Counted from the stretch's first letter, positions 49,384 through 62,593 are shown. The stretch: 64,000 nucleotides of DNA from Dillenia suffruticosa (GCA_033439265.1 JAVTVX010000031.1:7425501-7489500), one strand, 5' to 3'. The notes: generated by a model not told the origin, from the sequence alone. Translations and numbers: made by a program.

Positions 49384-52300
49384 TGTCACGCCCCGAACCG
49401 AGATCGTAAACAGTCGCCCGTTGTCCTGAATGCCGGCTGTATTTTTACAGAAAATTGAACAAAACCTCCCCATATTTTAGAGGTCTCCCAAGTACAATTA
49501 ATCCTGTATAAATCACAACCATCCTATAAAATAATCAAATGGCCATCCCGGTCTCTCCAAAATCAACTAATCCCATAGCCAACATCCAGAATAACGCAAG
49601 ACTATAAAAATTTCCAGCAACCTATCCACAGATCTCTACTGCCATGCCCCCGTCAAAGGCATGGACAGCCGCCAGTCACCCCTCCTATGATTTAGAGGTG
49701 GCGCTGAGCGATCCTAGAGTACACTTCTAAGACATAACACATTTCCAAGTATATACACAACGAATAAGAAATGTCTCAATGCAATGTTATACAATGACAT
49801 GAGAGTTCCACAATTTAAATATCCATATTTATACAGTCATCCCAAAATTATACAATGGTCGTCTATAGATTTCAGAATATTTGTATATTACCAATACAAA
49901 TTTTACAACAAAAATATATAATAACTTCTCAAATCCAAACCAGATCTCCCAATGATACTGAGTGTCCGAAAAACAACGCTTCTTGTCAAATACTATCTCT
50001 GAAACAAGAAGAGAAATGAGGGGTGAGTACTCGGGGAAGAATACTCAATGAGTGAGTGGGTCAATGCAATCGTCTAATATGAAATGTGAAATTGGAGTGT
50101 CAAAACATAAGTATACAATTCATATTTCAAATTATCATACTTTTCATTTTAACAATATATCATTAGCACGCATTATCAAGTCAAATATGCATCCAAAATA
50201 CTGTCACTAAAATCATAGAGTTGCCAGCTGAAAATGTCCTAGCAAAGATCTACCGCGACCTATGACAGGCACATCGGGGGTGTTATATGCAAGTTTATTT
50301 AAAGTGCTCTCTACCCCGGCGTTAGCGACAGACCTTGTCCAGATGCTAAATTTGGAGAGAGTATCCAAATCCTCCCCTTCTTGGGTTTAATCTGGATAGT
50401 ACCGTGTCGTTATTAAAAATCACGACAACTCATGGGATACCCTAGACCTAGGCATATCCAGATGCCACCAAAGCGTCTTTCATAGTGTCCTTCGTAGCTA
50501 CGAAACATACATACCAAAACCCTCAAGATCAAATCCAAAATCGTATCAAAATGTGCCGAAATCAGATTCACAAACCAAATGCAACATATAGCATAAAATG
50601 ACACATTATACATTTCAACCACATGAATGTATAATTTCAATATTTCAACATAGTTTTTAGACACTCCATCGATTCATAAAAATCAATTTCAAAACCAGTC
50701 AAAACAATTCAAATACGCTACAAATCATGCTCATTTATCAAATATTTTAAAATAGGGTTTATATATTAAATAAAAGTATTGAAATAAATCACACTCATAG
50801 TTTTGGGGAGGATAGCGCACTCCCCAATAAAACCACAACATGTAGAATCAAAACTCCTCTCAATCGAATCACCAAGAAAGCCAACCTAATCAAATTATCA
50901 CGATTTTCATCAAATTTTCGACTATTTTCAGGGTTTATCATTTTCCTTAAGTTCGTACAAATTCTAAATTCTTCAATTTATAAATATACACAAATGTCAT
51001 TTCAACAATATTGAAACCTATTTTCATTTTCAAGTCAAAACATACTCCAAAATTTCTGCACATTTAACCACATGTTTTAAGGACTTAAATATATAATTTA
51101 AGCCACAACAATATATATATATAACTTCCGATTCTAAATTTAACCTAAAGTCGACAAAATTAAATTTAAATATGGAAATAATTTCATTTCCCTCACCTAG
51201 GTTTACTCGAATCTCAACCCTATCTTTCGTTCGCCCGGTAGATTAATTTAAAACCTATAATATTTCCAGATTGAACGATATTAGCAACTAACTCAAATTT
51301 CTAAACAACAAACCCTAAAACTTTAACCAATCACAGTCGTTACCTGCAGTGAAGATGCAGGTGAGCTCTCGAAGGAGAAAGCAGGTTGCGGGCTCGCAGG
51401 CTGGTGGGCTGGTGGGCTGGCCCGCTTGTGGGCCACGGGTCAGTGGCTAGGGTCTCGCACTCGCGAGCTGGAGCACTCTTGGGCTGGAGTGTGTACTTGC
51501 GAAAGACTGCAGTCGCGCGCTGAGGCACGCTTGTGCGGGGAGGTCATACTGGGGGGTGCGCTCGAGTAGGGAAGCTCGTGTAGGGGCACACTGGCGCTTG
51601 TGTAGGGGAATGCGGGAGCTTGTGCAGGGGCACACTGGTGCTCGTGTAGGGGCACCCTTGCGTTTGTGCAGGGAGGGTCGCGCAGTCGTGCTCTGTTGAG
51701 CGCTGTTGAACTGTGGCGCACTCAGTTGCGCTGTGGCGTACTCAGTTGCGCTGTGGCGCGCTCGGGTGAAGGCCGCGCGCTCGCACTTGTGCCGTGGCGG
51801 AAGTCATTGCAGGCTGGCGCACTCACGGGAGGAGGTGAGGGAGCGCGATTCACGGCTCACGGCGGAGTGCGATCGAGAGGGAGGGAGATTGCGAAAGATA
51901 GGGAGAGAGTGAGCAACGGAGAGAGAAAGAAACTGAGAGGGAAGGATTGAGAGAGAGAGAAGAAGAAGAAGAAGGTGGTGGTGGTGGTGGTGCGCGGTGA
52001 CTTCTGGCGAGGGAGGCGCTACCGTGGGAGAGGAAGAGGCGGGGAGAAGGGAGACGAAGAGTCGAAGAGAGAGAGAGATGAAGAGAGAGAGATTTAGCCC
52101 TAATCTGACAAGGGGGAGTGCCGCGTTTCGGGCCAAAACACGGCGTTTCCTCCTTCCCCTCTCTCTTTTTTTTTTAAAGCATATATATATATATATATAT
52201 ATTCACATACACCTTTTCGCTAGTTTGCGAATTTCATAAAAATAATGGGTTCGCTACGATTTACGAACACGACAACTTAATTTATACCAAAAATTCAATT

Positions 52301-52406
52301 TAAAGACCCCAAAATCAAAAATCAACATAAATAAAAATTTTTCCTCTATGTATATAAATATTTCAAAACCAATACACTTGTTTGAGCACCGAGTGTCGGT
52401 GTTACA
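49384..52406 (-). repeat. Solo LTR D (Tekay-like Gypsy) inside the CACTA tip
   Basis: 3023 bp, TGTCACGCCCCGAACC to CGGTGTTACA, related to the LTRs of A and C. It has the shared outer part, a GC-rich core (about 51360-51860), GA and GGT runs (about 51950-51992) and an AT run (52181-52202). No internal region is attached. The flanks AATGG (49379-49383) and GACGG (52407-52411) fit a 5-bp duplication whose copies have drifted by transitions. Several overlapping frames in its GC-rich core are compositional. Confidence 0.85.
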
Positions 52407-52960
52407 GACGGAATTTAGTGACGAAAAAAATTCGTCGCTATTTTGTGACGAATTTAGCGATGAAAAATATTTTGTCGCTATTTTGCAACAAAATTTTTGA
52501 CAAAACCGTAGTAGTGGCGACATTAGCAACAAATATCTAATTCATAGCTAAATTCATCGCTGATTAGCATCAAAAATATTTTTGTTGCTAAATTTGTCAC
52601 TAACTAGCGACGAATAATCTTTTCATCACTAACTTTTGTAACGAAAAATTTTTTGTGACTAATTTGGTCGCTAATTTGCAAGGAAAATATTTTTATTGCA
52701 AAATTTGTTGCTACGAATGTAAATTTTTTGACTAAATTTTGTCACGAATCAATTATTTGTCACTCATTAGCAACAAAAATTTATTGTCGCAAAATTCGTC
52801 GCTAATTTAGCTAGAACTTCAAAATTCGTGACAAAATTCGTTGCTAATAGACAAAAAAAATAATATTTATGGCAAAATTCGTCACTAATTCCTATCACAT
52901 TTCAAAATTAGTGACTAATTTCGTAACTAAATTTTTTCTACAATCTATTATAAAATATTT
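52407..52960. repeat. Left subterminal repeat array of the CACTA element
   Basis: Repeated motifs such as TTAGCGACGAAAA, TTTTGTCGCTA and ATTCGTCGCTA in both orientations, many with CpG turned to CA or TG. Arrays like this bind the TNPA-type protein in En/Spm elements. Confidence 0.8.
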
Positions 52961-53494
52961 TCAACTGTGTCCCTCTTTTTTACCATTTCTGAGTGATGAA
53001 ATCGAGTTCAATACATAATAAATATTACGGTTCTCAACCAGTTGATAATTTTATTAATAAATAATTGAGTCAATTTCTAACAACTAATTTTTCATTACAC
53101 GCTGTTGAAGACTTCACCCTTTGTGTTATGTCTTCTCTGCTTGTTCACTTTTATGATCAATTGTTGAATCGCCTTCAAAGGTTCAGTCATTATTCTTCAA
53201 TTGTCATGGTCATCAGCAAGAAAGAGAATAAATCAAAACCCTACACAAGGTTTCGAAACGATTGAATAGTAGATCGGACATCTATGTCTAATGATCTAAC
53301 CTCTCCAGAAAGTAAATTAGATAGTAGTTATTGGGGGATAGGAGCATCGAAATAGACGGGTAATGAGAGGCAGTCATCCATTTATTAATTGTTCTAACGT
53401 TTGGAAAAGAAAAAAAATAATAAAATAATAAGATAATAAGATAAAGGGAAAAGTAATAAATTAAAATAAAAGAAATAATAAAATCATAAAATCA

Positions 53495-53570
53495 AAATAC
53501 TTAGCGACGGATTATGAAATCCGTCGCTGACTTAGCGACAGAAGAATGAATCCATCGCTAAGCACGAACT
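53495..53570. repeat. Isolated internal copy of the subterminal motif array
   Basis: TTAGCGACGGATT, AATCCGTCGCTGA, TTAGCGACAGAAG and ATCCATCGCTAAG occur in quick succession about 530 bp beyond the main left array. The sequence between (52961-53494) is A+T-rich and non-coding. Confidence 0.7.
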
Positions 53571-53916
53571 TGAAAGTCTAGGGTTGTTTTTATTTTCGTT
53601 TCTCTTTCACGATTCTCCTAAGTCTTGTCGCCACTCCCCTAGCCGCTTGGTTCGTCTTGCATCTTCTCTCCGTCGCATCGTATCCTTCATCCCTGACCAT
53701 CATATCTTCGCTCGTTGCCATATGCTCGACTTTGCCAATTGTCGCAACAAGCAGCTCGCACAACCAGCAACCGTCTAAGAGGGAAATTTGTGAAATCGGG
53801 GTCTAAAAGTCAAGATGCAGGAAAATAGAAGTCCATTCTAGTGATATTCAGCTACGAAGCTAGACTATCCGGTTATTCTGGGCATACTAATATTCACGTT
53901 TTGGCCCCCTCTTCTC

Positions 53917-54365
53917 ACTTCACTACCTTCTCTCTTCGTCTCACCCTCTCCTTGTCTCTCAGCTTCATCTCCATACAAATCAACGAAGGACGACTCTCTC
54001 CATACAAATCGACGAAGGCTTTTCTCTCTTTGGTTCATCTCTCAGGTTCGTCTTCTCTCCCTCTCTCTTCTCTTCTCCACCTCATCTTCTTTCTCTTTTT
54101 TTGATCTTTTCTCACATGCAGAGCATTGATCTGATGGTTTTTTCGTCGATTTAAGTTTGGCTTTTTTCGTTCGCCTCTCATTGACTGCCTTCTCTCTTCA
54201 TCTTACCCTCTCCCTGTCTCTCAGCTTCATCTCCATACAAATCGACGAAGGACAACTCGTCTCCATACAAATCGATGAAGGCTTTTCTTTCTTTGGCTCA
54301 TCTCTGAGGTTGTCTTCTCTTCCTCTCTCTTCTCTTCTCTACCTCATCTTCTGTATTGTTTTGGA
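53917..54365 (+). repeat. Tandem duplication with 262-bp period inside the CACTA element
   Basis: Two CT-rich units (53931 and 54193 mark equivalent bases) share CTCTCAGCTTCATCTCC, CATACAAATCGACGAAGG and CCTCATCTTCT. Each unit itself holds two copies of CATACAAATC(G/A)A(C/T)GAAGG. It probably belongs to the leader or promoter region of the transposase gene; no conserved protein is encoded. Confidence 0.75.
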
Positions 54366-54419
54366 TGGAAATATAAATCAATCCAATTGGTCCGATCAGA
54401 TGTTTAGTAGTAAATAAGG

Positions 54420-55870
54420 TAAGTGTATGAATAACGCATGAAATATGTTCGATAATATGCCTCTGAGAGCAATGTCATTTTATCTTAAGTTTGTGAAATG
54501 TCATCCACTTGATTCTTATCTTTTCTGCTCGGGAGCCTCTTCAGCACATAGGTACTACCAATAGTAACTCTTTCTATTTGCAATGTTTTTAATTTTGATT
54601 CCCAGTCAGGTCATTTGTTCTTAAGTTTACTTAGTAATAGTAACTCTCTCTCTCTATCTCTCACTGTTTTATATAAATATACTAAAACTTCATACCGTGG
54701 AGGATCAAACACATATATATATATATATATGTATAAACAAAAATTGATCAATATACCTTCGGCCATTGAAAAGCAATTTTTCCTTTTCTCTAGAATTGAA
54801 TTATTCTAAACTCTTAACAAATTCACTTAGATGGTGTAAGAGAACTTTGAATATGTAGAGATTAAAAAGACCCAATATTACTTTATATAGTAGTTTTCTT
54901 ATCAAAGATAGTATAAAAAACATAGTCAAAAAGTAGCATGTGATAAATTTATGGAAAATGTAAAGACAAATTCCATTTAAAAAGCACTTTAGTAAATTCA
55001 TGGATCAAAATGCTCAACGCTTTCTATTATGCTAAAACCGCATTTTCTGCATTTCCCACATTTGAAACATATACACTCCCCCACTTGTTCCGTACATTTT
55101 ATACAAAATCTCTGAATTATGGTGATGATTTGATTAATTGCGGGTATTATCTTTCATGCATCACAATGTATTCTATGTCTTTAGTATTAGTATAGTTAAT
55201 AAATAAGCTTTATATTTATTTTCAAGTCCAATAATGGTTATTATTCTCAAAAAAAAATGTGCATACCAAAATGGGAAAACAATTGAAATAAATAAAAGAT
55301 TCAACAACATGATGAAATGAAGTCCCAAACATGTTACATGATCTATAAAACTCATTGGTGACATGCCTTTTGTTTAAAAATAAATAAAAGTCAAAATGGC
55401 ATGGCCATGGCCACATATGAATTTTGACATATTTTATGATTAAAAATGGAAGATCAACATTAGGAATTAATAATAAATAGTAAATTTTGTATTTCTTTTT
55501 TCACAAATTCTTTGTATTTTATCTTACTTTTGTTTTTAGATATTATTTTATACTTTTACACAATATTTGCTTTGTATTCTTGTAACCTGAAACAATACTA
55601 ATTAATACCATAAATAAAATTTTTTTAATATAGTTCAAATGATAGCCGATCATTAATAAACTCCACTATATAAATCAATAAATCTGTAGAATAGATCAAA
55701 AAATTTAAAAAGAGAGACAGAGAAGGATATAGATACCAACCACAGTGACAAACAAAGGAAGTTCATTTGCAAATCAAACAAGTACTGTATTTTCATCGAT
55801 TGGTGGAAGTCACAAATAGGGATATTTGTCTGTTTCTTGCTTTTTGATTTGATTCTTGTTTTCCCCTGCA
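54420..55870. other. Stretch where the TNP2 N-terminal exons would be expected
   Basis: The DNA between the duplicated CT-rich leader and the first recognisable TNP2 exon is A+T-rich and shows no Transposase_21-type coding, so the catalytic N-terminal half seems to be lost or replaced. An AT run lies at about 54712-54730. The end, CCCCTGCAG, looks like a splice acceptor for the exon at 55871. Confidence 0.5.
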
Positions 55871-57755
55871 GGCTTTGAGAATTATATATCGATAACTTGA
55901 GTGCAAGAAAAGATATCAAACTTGTTTGTAATTGGTCTGCACTAGATATGGATGCAAGTAGTAAAATACCAAAGCCGAAGGCAGTTTATACATTAAACAA
56001 GGATCAGAGACGGATTGTTTGTGAGTGGTTGCATTAGTGCAGTTTCCTAATGGGTATGCTTTAAAGCTTGGGAGATGTGTCGATTTGAAGGAATGCAAAT
56101 TGATAGGTTTGAAGAGTCATGATTATCGCATATTTATGGAAAGACTAATTCCAATTGCGTTTAAAGAACTTTTACCAAGTTTTGTCTGGGGTGCCATTAC
56201 AGAGTTAAGTATTTTTTTCTATGACATTTGCTCAATAGTGTTGAATGTATCACACATGGAGAAACTAGAGAGAGATATTCTAATTATTCTTTGCAACTTA
56301 GAAAGGATATTTCCTCCATCGTTTTTTGATTTAATGGAACATCTCTTAGTTCACTTGCCTTATGAGGCCAAAGTTATAAGTTCCGTCCAATTTCGATGGA
56401 CGTATTCATTTGAGAGGTGAAATATTTATCTCATTTGTTTCAAAATTATACTTCTTTATAGATTTCCTTTTATAATCTTCTTTTTTTGTTATTATGATTA
56501 GATTTTTATATCATATGAAGAAAAAATGAAGAATAAGACATGGGTCGAAATCTCCATTGTTAATACATATATTGTGGAGGAAGTGATAACGTTTGTATCG
56601 TATTATTTTGAACCTCACGTACAGTGCAAGAGGCGAAGAGCAGGAAGAAATGATGAGACCCTATCGATCCCAATTCTTCATCATTTTTTATTTTCAACTA
56701 TCTTGGTTGACCTAATAGGACATATAAGGGAAGATATTTAACTGGTCAAAAATTGCAAATAGCTCATACATATATTTTATTGAATTGTCTAGAAATGGGA
56801 CCATATTTCGAGTAAGTATACAGTTGCAAACATATCCATTTTATCTGGGTCAAAAATTTATGTAATATATAAATGGTATTTTATGATAGGATTTTTCAAA
56901 ACTCATTTTCGAAACTGCCTAATAAGGAGTTTGATCATCTGTACGACGAGGAATTTGCAGCATGGTTCAAAACATATGTAAGTTACCTATATATGAAGTT
57001 CCCATCGTATTTTGTTTTTATAATCATTACTTAACAATAATAGTTTGGTCACTTTCCTTTAGGTTCATGGCAATGATGATCAAGTTGAATAAGGATTGTT
57101 ATATCATCTATCATAGGGTCCAAATTCATTTGTACGAACTTGGCCAGCATATTTTATAAATAGGTTTAATTTTCACACCCAAGAATATGAAATTGGAAAA
57201 GCCACAATGAATAGTGGGGTATGTGTTCGGTCATCCAATGATAGAAGTGTAAAAAATGATTTTTATGATTTACTGGATGAAATCATAGAGATAGAGTATT
57301 TTGGAGTAGAATTGCAAGTGGTATTATTTAAGTTCAATTGGTTTGACCCCATCAAAGGGATGAATGTGCATCCAAAGTATAATTTGGTTGAAATAAATTA
57401 GAAGAAGAAGTATAAGAAATATAAACCATTTGTATTGGCACAACAAGGAATTCAAGTATATTATGTATCATATCGTAATTTGAAACGTGACAAAACTAAT
57501 TAGTGGGCTGTATGTAAAACAAAAGCACGGAAAAAAATCGAAGTGTTGGATTGATATAGCATATCAACAATAAGAAGTTACTAACACTATTCAAATAGAG
57601 GAATATGACATTCCAACTTTGCGAGATCAATATGGAGATGGAGATGACAATGAAGATCAGATTTTTAGACAGATAATGAGGATGAGGATGAGGATAGAGA
57701 TGGAGATGGAGATGAATGTGACAATGGAGATGACAATGAAGATTTTGATTTTTGA
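55871..57755 (+). pseudogene. TNP2-type CACTA transposase, C-terminal exons
   Basis: Four exon remnants follow the plant TNP2 pattern. Exon 1 (about 55871-56416) holds YTLNKDQRRIVCEW, LKSHDYRIFMERLIPIAF and ERIFPPSFFDLMEHL, the DUF4218 region, with a frameshift near 56030. Exon 2 (about 56502-56811) holds MKNKTWVEISIV and FVSYYFEPHVQ, with a frameshift near 56526 and stops after 56740. Exon 3 (about 56890-56977) encodes LPNKEFDHLYDEEFAAWFKTY. Exon 4 (about 57063-57755) holds NSGVCVRSS, NDFYDLLDEIIEIEYFG and VHPKYNLVEIN (DUF4216), then YKPFVLAQQGIQVYYV and an acidic Asp/Glu-rich tail. Introns keep GT...AG ends. The transposase would cut the element at its tips; this copy cannot, since the N-terminal catalytic part is missing. 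Confidence 0.85.
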
Positions 57756-58137
57756 TACTAGTTAAGTGTAGTTTTATACACACATAGATATGCTCAATGT
57801 AATACATTTGTGTTTAATAAACATTTATCCAATTTCATTTTGCTTCCTTATGATACAATTGTCTTTTTTATACATCATTTCTTTATTTATCTACACTCAT
57901 GCTTATGCTTTTTCATTCACTAAATTTGTATTTTTCTAATTTTAAACCATGTTGACATCCTTAACCTAATACTTTGCTTTCTTTTTGTAGATAATTCAGG
58001 TCTTGTAGTTGGACTCTTGGTGATATTTTGTCGGCTACGAAAGTTTGAATATGGTAAGTTCCTCATGCCCTTTCTTATGTATTATTAAAACATGCAATTG
58101 TTGTTTTCAACATTTTTCTAACATTTATGCTTGTTAG

Positions 58138-61100
58138 TATAAACGTGAAGGACACGTTTGAACTTCACAAGGAAGATCAAGCCCTTCCCCTTCGCTGTCC
58201 CCTTCCCCCTGTCCTTCTGCTTCAACTCCATCTTCTTCAGTTGTACCTTCAATGCAACAATCAAATGATGTGAGGGATACAAGTATAGAGGATAGGCGAA
58301 ACTCATATCCGCTTGTGGAGATTCGTAAATATTTAATTTTAAAATTCCACTTAATTTGATTATTTTATTTATATATATGGTTCTTTAAATTATCTTATTT
58401 ATTTACCTTTACTCATTTGTAAATTTTCATATCTAGAATTTCAGATCTAGTATATGTGGTGCGTATTATAAATAAAATTGTTAATAACCACTGGGGAGGG
58501 ATATCGATAAATTACACAAGCATGGAGAATGAAACAAAGGACTTATGGTGGAGAGAATTTAAGATAAATTTTGTCTTTCAATTGATACATCAATTAAAGT
58601 TCGTGTCTTAATAAAATTAATTGTTTTTTTGTTTATTGCCGTAGAGATTTAGTTGGGATGAATCAGAAGAGACTGAGATAAGAAGAATTTTCAAAAAGAA
58701 AGCTGGTGATTACATTTGAAATGTGATCAACAAAGCCAAAACAAATCGGACGAAACCAAATTGCATAACGGAGGAAAATTGGGTAAGAATGTTGGCAATT
58801 TGGGAGTTTGACGAGAGCAAAAAAAAAAGTGAGCAGAATAAAAGGAATGAATCTTGTAATTTTGGGCAAGCGTCTGCCACTTACACGGGGGAGTCAATTA
58901 ATGTCAATGAATATAGAAAAAGATTGGTAACTATTTAAAACACTTATATTTTCATTTAATTCAATTAATTCTTTTTTTACTATTTCATTATTCGTAACTA
59001 TAAATGATTTTTTTAAAATTTTTTATAGACCAAGGAAGGGGATCTGAGCCATCATATATCAACACTTTTGAGCGCACATTTCAAAAGAAGGACAACACTT
59101 GGAGTGGGGAGAGAGCAAAAGCATTATCGGTTTGTAATTGACCAACTTTGAAAATTAAAATTGCAATTCCATGATTTGATGTGCTTACACTAGCTACGCT
59201 GGCCTAGATTTCTCCTTCTCTTGCATGTTATCTTTCCGGTACATATACTCTACATGCATATGTTTTTTCCTCCCTTTTTTAATACAATATGATATAATCT
59301 AAATGGGTCTTCCCTCCCCCGAGTATTCATTATAATTTTGAATTTTGTATAGGTAAAATATGTATTGCTAACATATGTTTAGTAAAGAATGCTATTAACA
59401 TGCACTTATGTTAGTTTAATGTGGACATATGTTTGACATGCACATACAATGTTTTCTGACATGCACATACAGCTACTGGCTAGGTCAATCATAGATAAAA
59501 TAGCCTATCATTGTAATAGCAGCAAAGGAGAGGATGATTAGATCAGAAATTTTTTCTGACAGTGCAGCAATGTGTGCATTTATAAGTTTGATCTGCTTGT
59601 TCATGAATTGCATGCAAACTGTTAACAATCTCCTTTTGTTGTTAAGTTTTAGCCTTGATGTTTTCATTTTCCTGATATTCATTGGTAACAGAACTCTACA
59701 ACCTGCCCAAAAGAAGAGGTTGTTTAAGTTGGGTAATCTATGTTCTCTCTCTCTACTTAAGAAAAAACAAATAAGGAAAAATTGATAATCTCTTCGACAC
59801 AAGCATATACAAGTGCTAGAATAGATTTAGTAAAGCAAATTATGTACCTCATATAAATGAGCTAAATGAAGGAGCACACTTCCACCCTGGTTTCAATTTT
59901 GATTCTGATATGTGGACTATCCATCCGTTATGGTTTTGACCATTTTTAGTTCCAATTTGTACCTATACTTGCAAAGGCCATATTGATCTGTATGGCCATC
60001 TTCGATTTTATCTACTTTGAAAACACTTTTTAGATCCCATACAGTTTGATTTAAATTTACTATTCTAAACTTGGTACAAGATGACCATTTTCTCTATGTC
60101 ATGGTCATGTTCGAAACTTTTTTAAAGTATTTTTTTGTGTTATTTATCAATTTGTTTAAAGGCCATTGCATGACCGTCTTGACAAATGCTTAATTAATAT
60201 TTATGTACCATTTTAGATTTTATAAAAATCATTAAGATAATTATAATTTAAATCTTTATAAAAAAAAAATTATTTTTACTTCCTCTCTATCATATTCAAC
60301 CGTCCAATTTGAAAGGGGGGAGTATTACTGTCAAGGTTGTGATGGGACACACCTTAGTGGGCCGAGTGCATAGGAGTTGTCATTGTACATTTGAACTTCT
60401 TCTACACTAAGGTTTCCTTGCTTTTAAAAGTTTAAAAAATTAAATTAATTAATATTTACATAACAATTTTTATATTTTTATATTTTTATATTTTTCATAT
60501 TTAATTTGTTTATTTAATTATAGTTGTAATTTTTATATTATTTATCTTATAATTAATAATTAGATATTTGATTATTTTAGATTTTTATTATAAAATATGA
60601 GTATTTTTTATTTCTATAAAATAATTAATATTTATATAAAAAATATAATTATTTACACTTTCTTCTCTTGTTTTAGTGATAAAAAAAAATCCTTTGATTA
60701 GATGAAAAAATATTAGCACTTCCACATTTCATGCCCTTTGAAAATTAATTGGAGAGAACAATTTTTCATTTCAAAAAATGATTTTTTAACAATATACAAA
60801 TAATTACCCAATAAGAATTCCTTTTTCTCCCTCCCATATTCTTTTCCATCTCTTCTGATCTTCTCTTTTGTCTTTCCTCCCCATATCACTTGATCACCCC
60901 TCTCTGTCTCTCACTCTCCCTCTCTCCCTCTCTCCCTCTTCCATCTCTTTATACTTTCTCCCAAATGCACAGTTTTGACCCAAATCATGTTGAGGAGCAT
61001 AGTTTTGTTTGCCTTAGCCATTTTTTTTTCCTCTTTTGGGCGGAGACCAGGGGGATACCAAGTATGCAGTTGCAAAGTAATAGAATAATCAAGCATATTG

Positions 61101-61780
61101 CACTAAGATAAAAACACCGAAATTCTTACTGCTTTATTCTTATTGATATATGTAATCAAAGTAGTAGAATGATGTCTACAAACACATATATACATCATTT
61201 CTTCATTAAATACAGGACAGACAACTACCAAGGCCACTTTTCTTGCAATTAGTTGAATTCATAACCTTGTAATTGTTTATTCTTACTGTTTTATTGTGCT
61301 TTTATTTTGATTTCCATCATAATAATGCAGGAAAAATATAATGAATTTCTGCTGACTAATTCGAGTAGTGCTGATCATGATGGCTCATCTGAGCCATCCG
61401 TTGATAGTATGACTTTGTGGTTAGAGGCATCTGGTGGGATAAAAAGGGGAAGAATACTTGAGATGGGATCATTGAGCAAAATATACACACCAGGCCCATC
61501 TTCGTCCACCGCGATCACTTCAAGAAAAGAAATGCAACTAGATCAAGAACTGCTTAACCTCAAAGGGCAACTTGCAATGAAAGACGAAGAAATCAAAGTG
61601 CAACTTGCAAAGAAAGATGAAGAAATCAAAGAAATCATACAATCACTTGAGGTACCGCAACGACTTATTTTGCACCACCTCAACTTGGGTACAAGTCAGT
61701 TTCTTTCCTTGCAGAGTCAGGTTCCCCCTTCTATACCTCATACTGATGACACTGATAATAAAGACCAGGATGATGATTGA
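58138..61780 (+). pseudogene. TNP1/TNPA-like gene of the CACTA element (Transposase_24 type)
   Basis: Five exon remnants. About 58138-58320: a Ser/Pro-rich N-terminus (SPSPSLSPSPCPSASTPSSS), its start codon apparently changed. About 58437-58610: IINKIVNNHWGGISINY and WWREFKINFVF. About 58645-58929: RFSWDESEETEIRRIFKKKA, EENWVRMLAIWEFDESKKKS and TGESINVNEYRKRL, with one in-frame stop. About 59029-59129: EPSYINTFERTFQKKDNTW, out of register with its start. About 61329-61780: EKYNEFLLTNSSSAD, LWLEASGGIKRGRILEMG and a coiled-coil-like tail rich in Lys, Glu and Gln, ending in an Asp run. This gene type encodes the DNA-binding partner that recognises the subterminal motifs. A 2.2-kb intron separates the last two exons. 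Confidence 0.78.
59130..61328. other. Long intron of the TNP1/TNPA-like gene
   Basis: About 2.2 kb of A+T-rich DNA with a CT-rich stretch (about 60830-60960). It begins near GGTTTGTAATT and ends TAATGCAG. Short open stretches on both strands at 59485-59802 resemble nothing I recognise. The unusual length may mean that further small elements sit inside, but none has ends that I can identify. Confidence 0.45.
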
Positions 61781-62224
61781 TGGTTACTCGTTGGATATTA
61801 TTGGATGACGATATTGATGTTATTCTTACTATCTTCTTGGATGTTAGATATTTGACTATATTTATATTTATTTGATTTGTTCTTATTAACATTTTGTTAC
61901 ATGTACAAAAATTTATGAACATTGTCTATTGATTAGATCCCTATCGAATGTTATTGACATTTTGGATTTTGATATCTATGCTGCTTGGATTGAAAAATTT
62001 TTAGATTTTTTGGATGGATGTCGATGGTTTATTGGTTGAATTGGATATTGATGACTTATTAGTTGGATTCCAAATAATATTGGATTTGATGATTATTGAT
62101 GGCTTATTGATTTGATTGGATTAGATATTTTAAAAGATATTGATTATTATCAAGTTTAAGTTAGTTGAACAGGGACAACATTTTTTTTAATAGGCAAAAA
62201 TATGAAAAATAACAAATTTTTTTT

Positions 62225-62593
62225 TTCATTTTCAGATCCATTACTAAATTTAGTGACGGAAAAATAATCCGTCATTAAATTTAGCAACGAAAAAAAATCT
62301 GTCGCTAATTTAACGATAACAAAAAATTTTCATAACTAAATTTAGCAACAAAAAAACTACTTCGTCACTAAATTTAGCGACGTAAAACAAATCCGTCACT
62401 AAATTTAGCGACAGAAAGAAATCCGTCATTAAATTTAGCGACGAAAAATTTTTCGTCGCTAAATTGGCGACAAATATGCCATTTTCGTTGCTAAATTTTT
62501 GCGATACGTTATTAATGACAAAAAAATTTTCGTCACGAAATCCATGGCTAAAAATTTTAGCGACGAATTTTTCTGAAATTTTCGTCATTAAAT
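62225..62593. repeat. Right subterminal repeat array of the CACTA element
   Basis: Dense copies of AAATTTAGCGACGAAAAA, CCGTCACTAAATTTAGCGAC and inverted forms. The motif family is that of the left array. Some copies have AGCAAC or GTCATT in place of AGCGAC or GTCGCT. Confidence 0.82.

Noticed and set aside
57496-57807. His/Leu-rich minus-strand frame
   Set aside because: Mirror of the acidic GAT/GAG-rich tail of the TNP2 remnant.
59485-59802. Opposing open frames with hydrophobic segments in the long TNP1 intron
   Set aside because: No recognised family, no consistent start, and both strands are open by composition.
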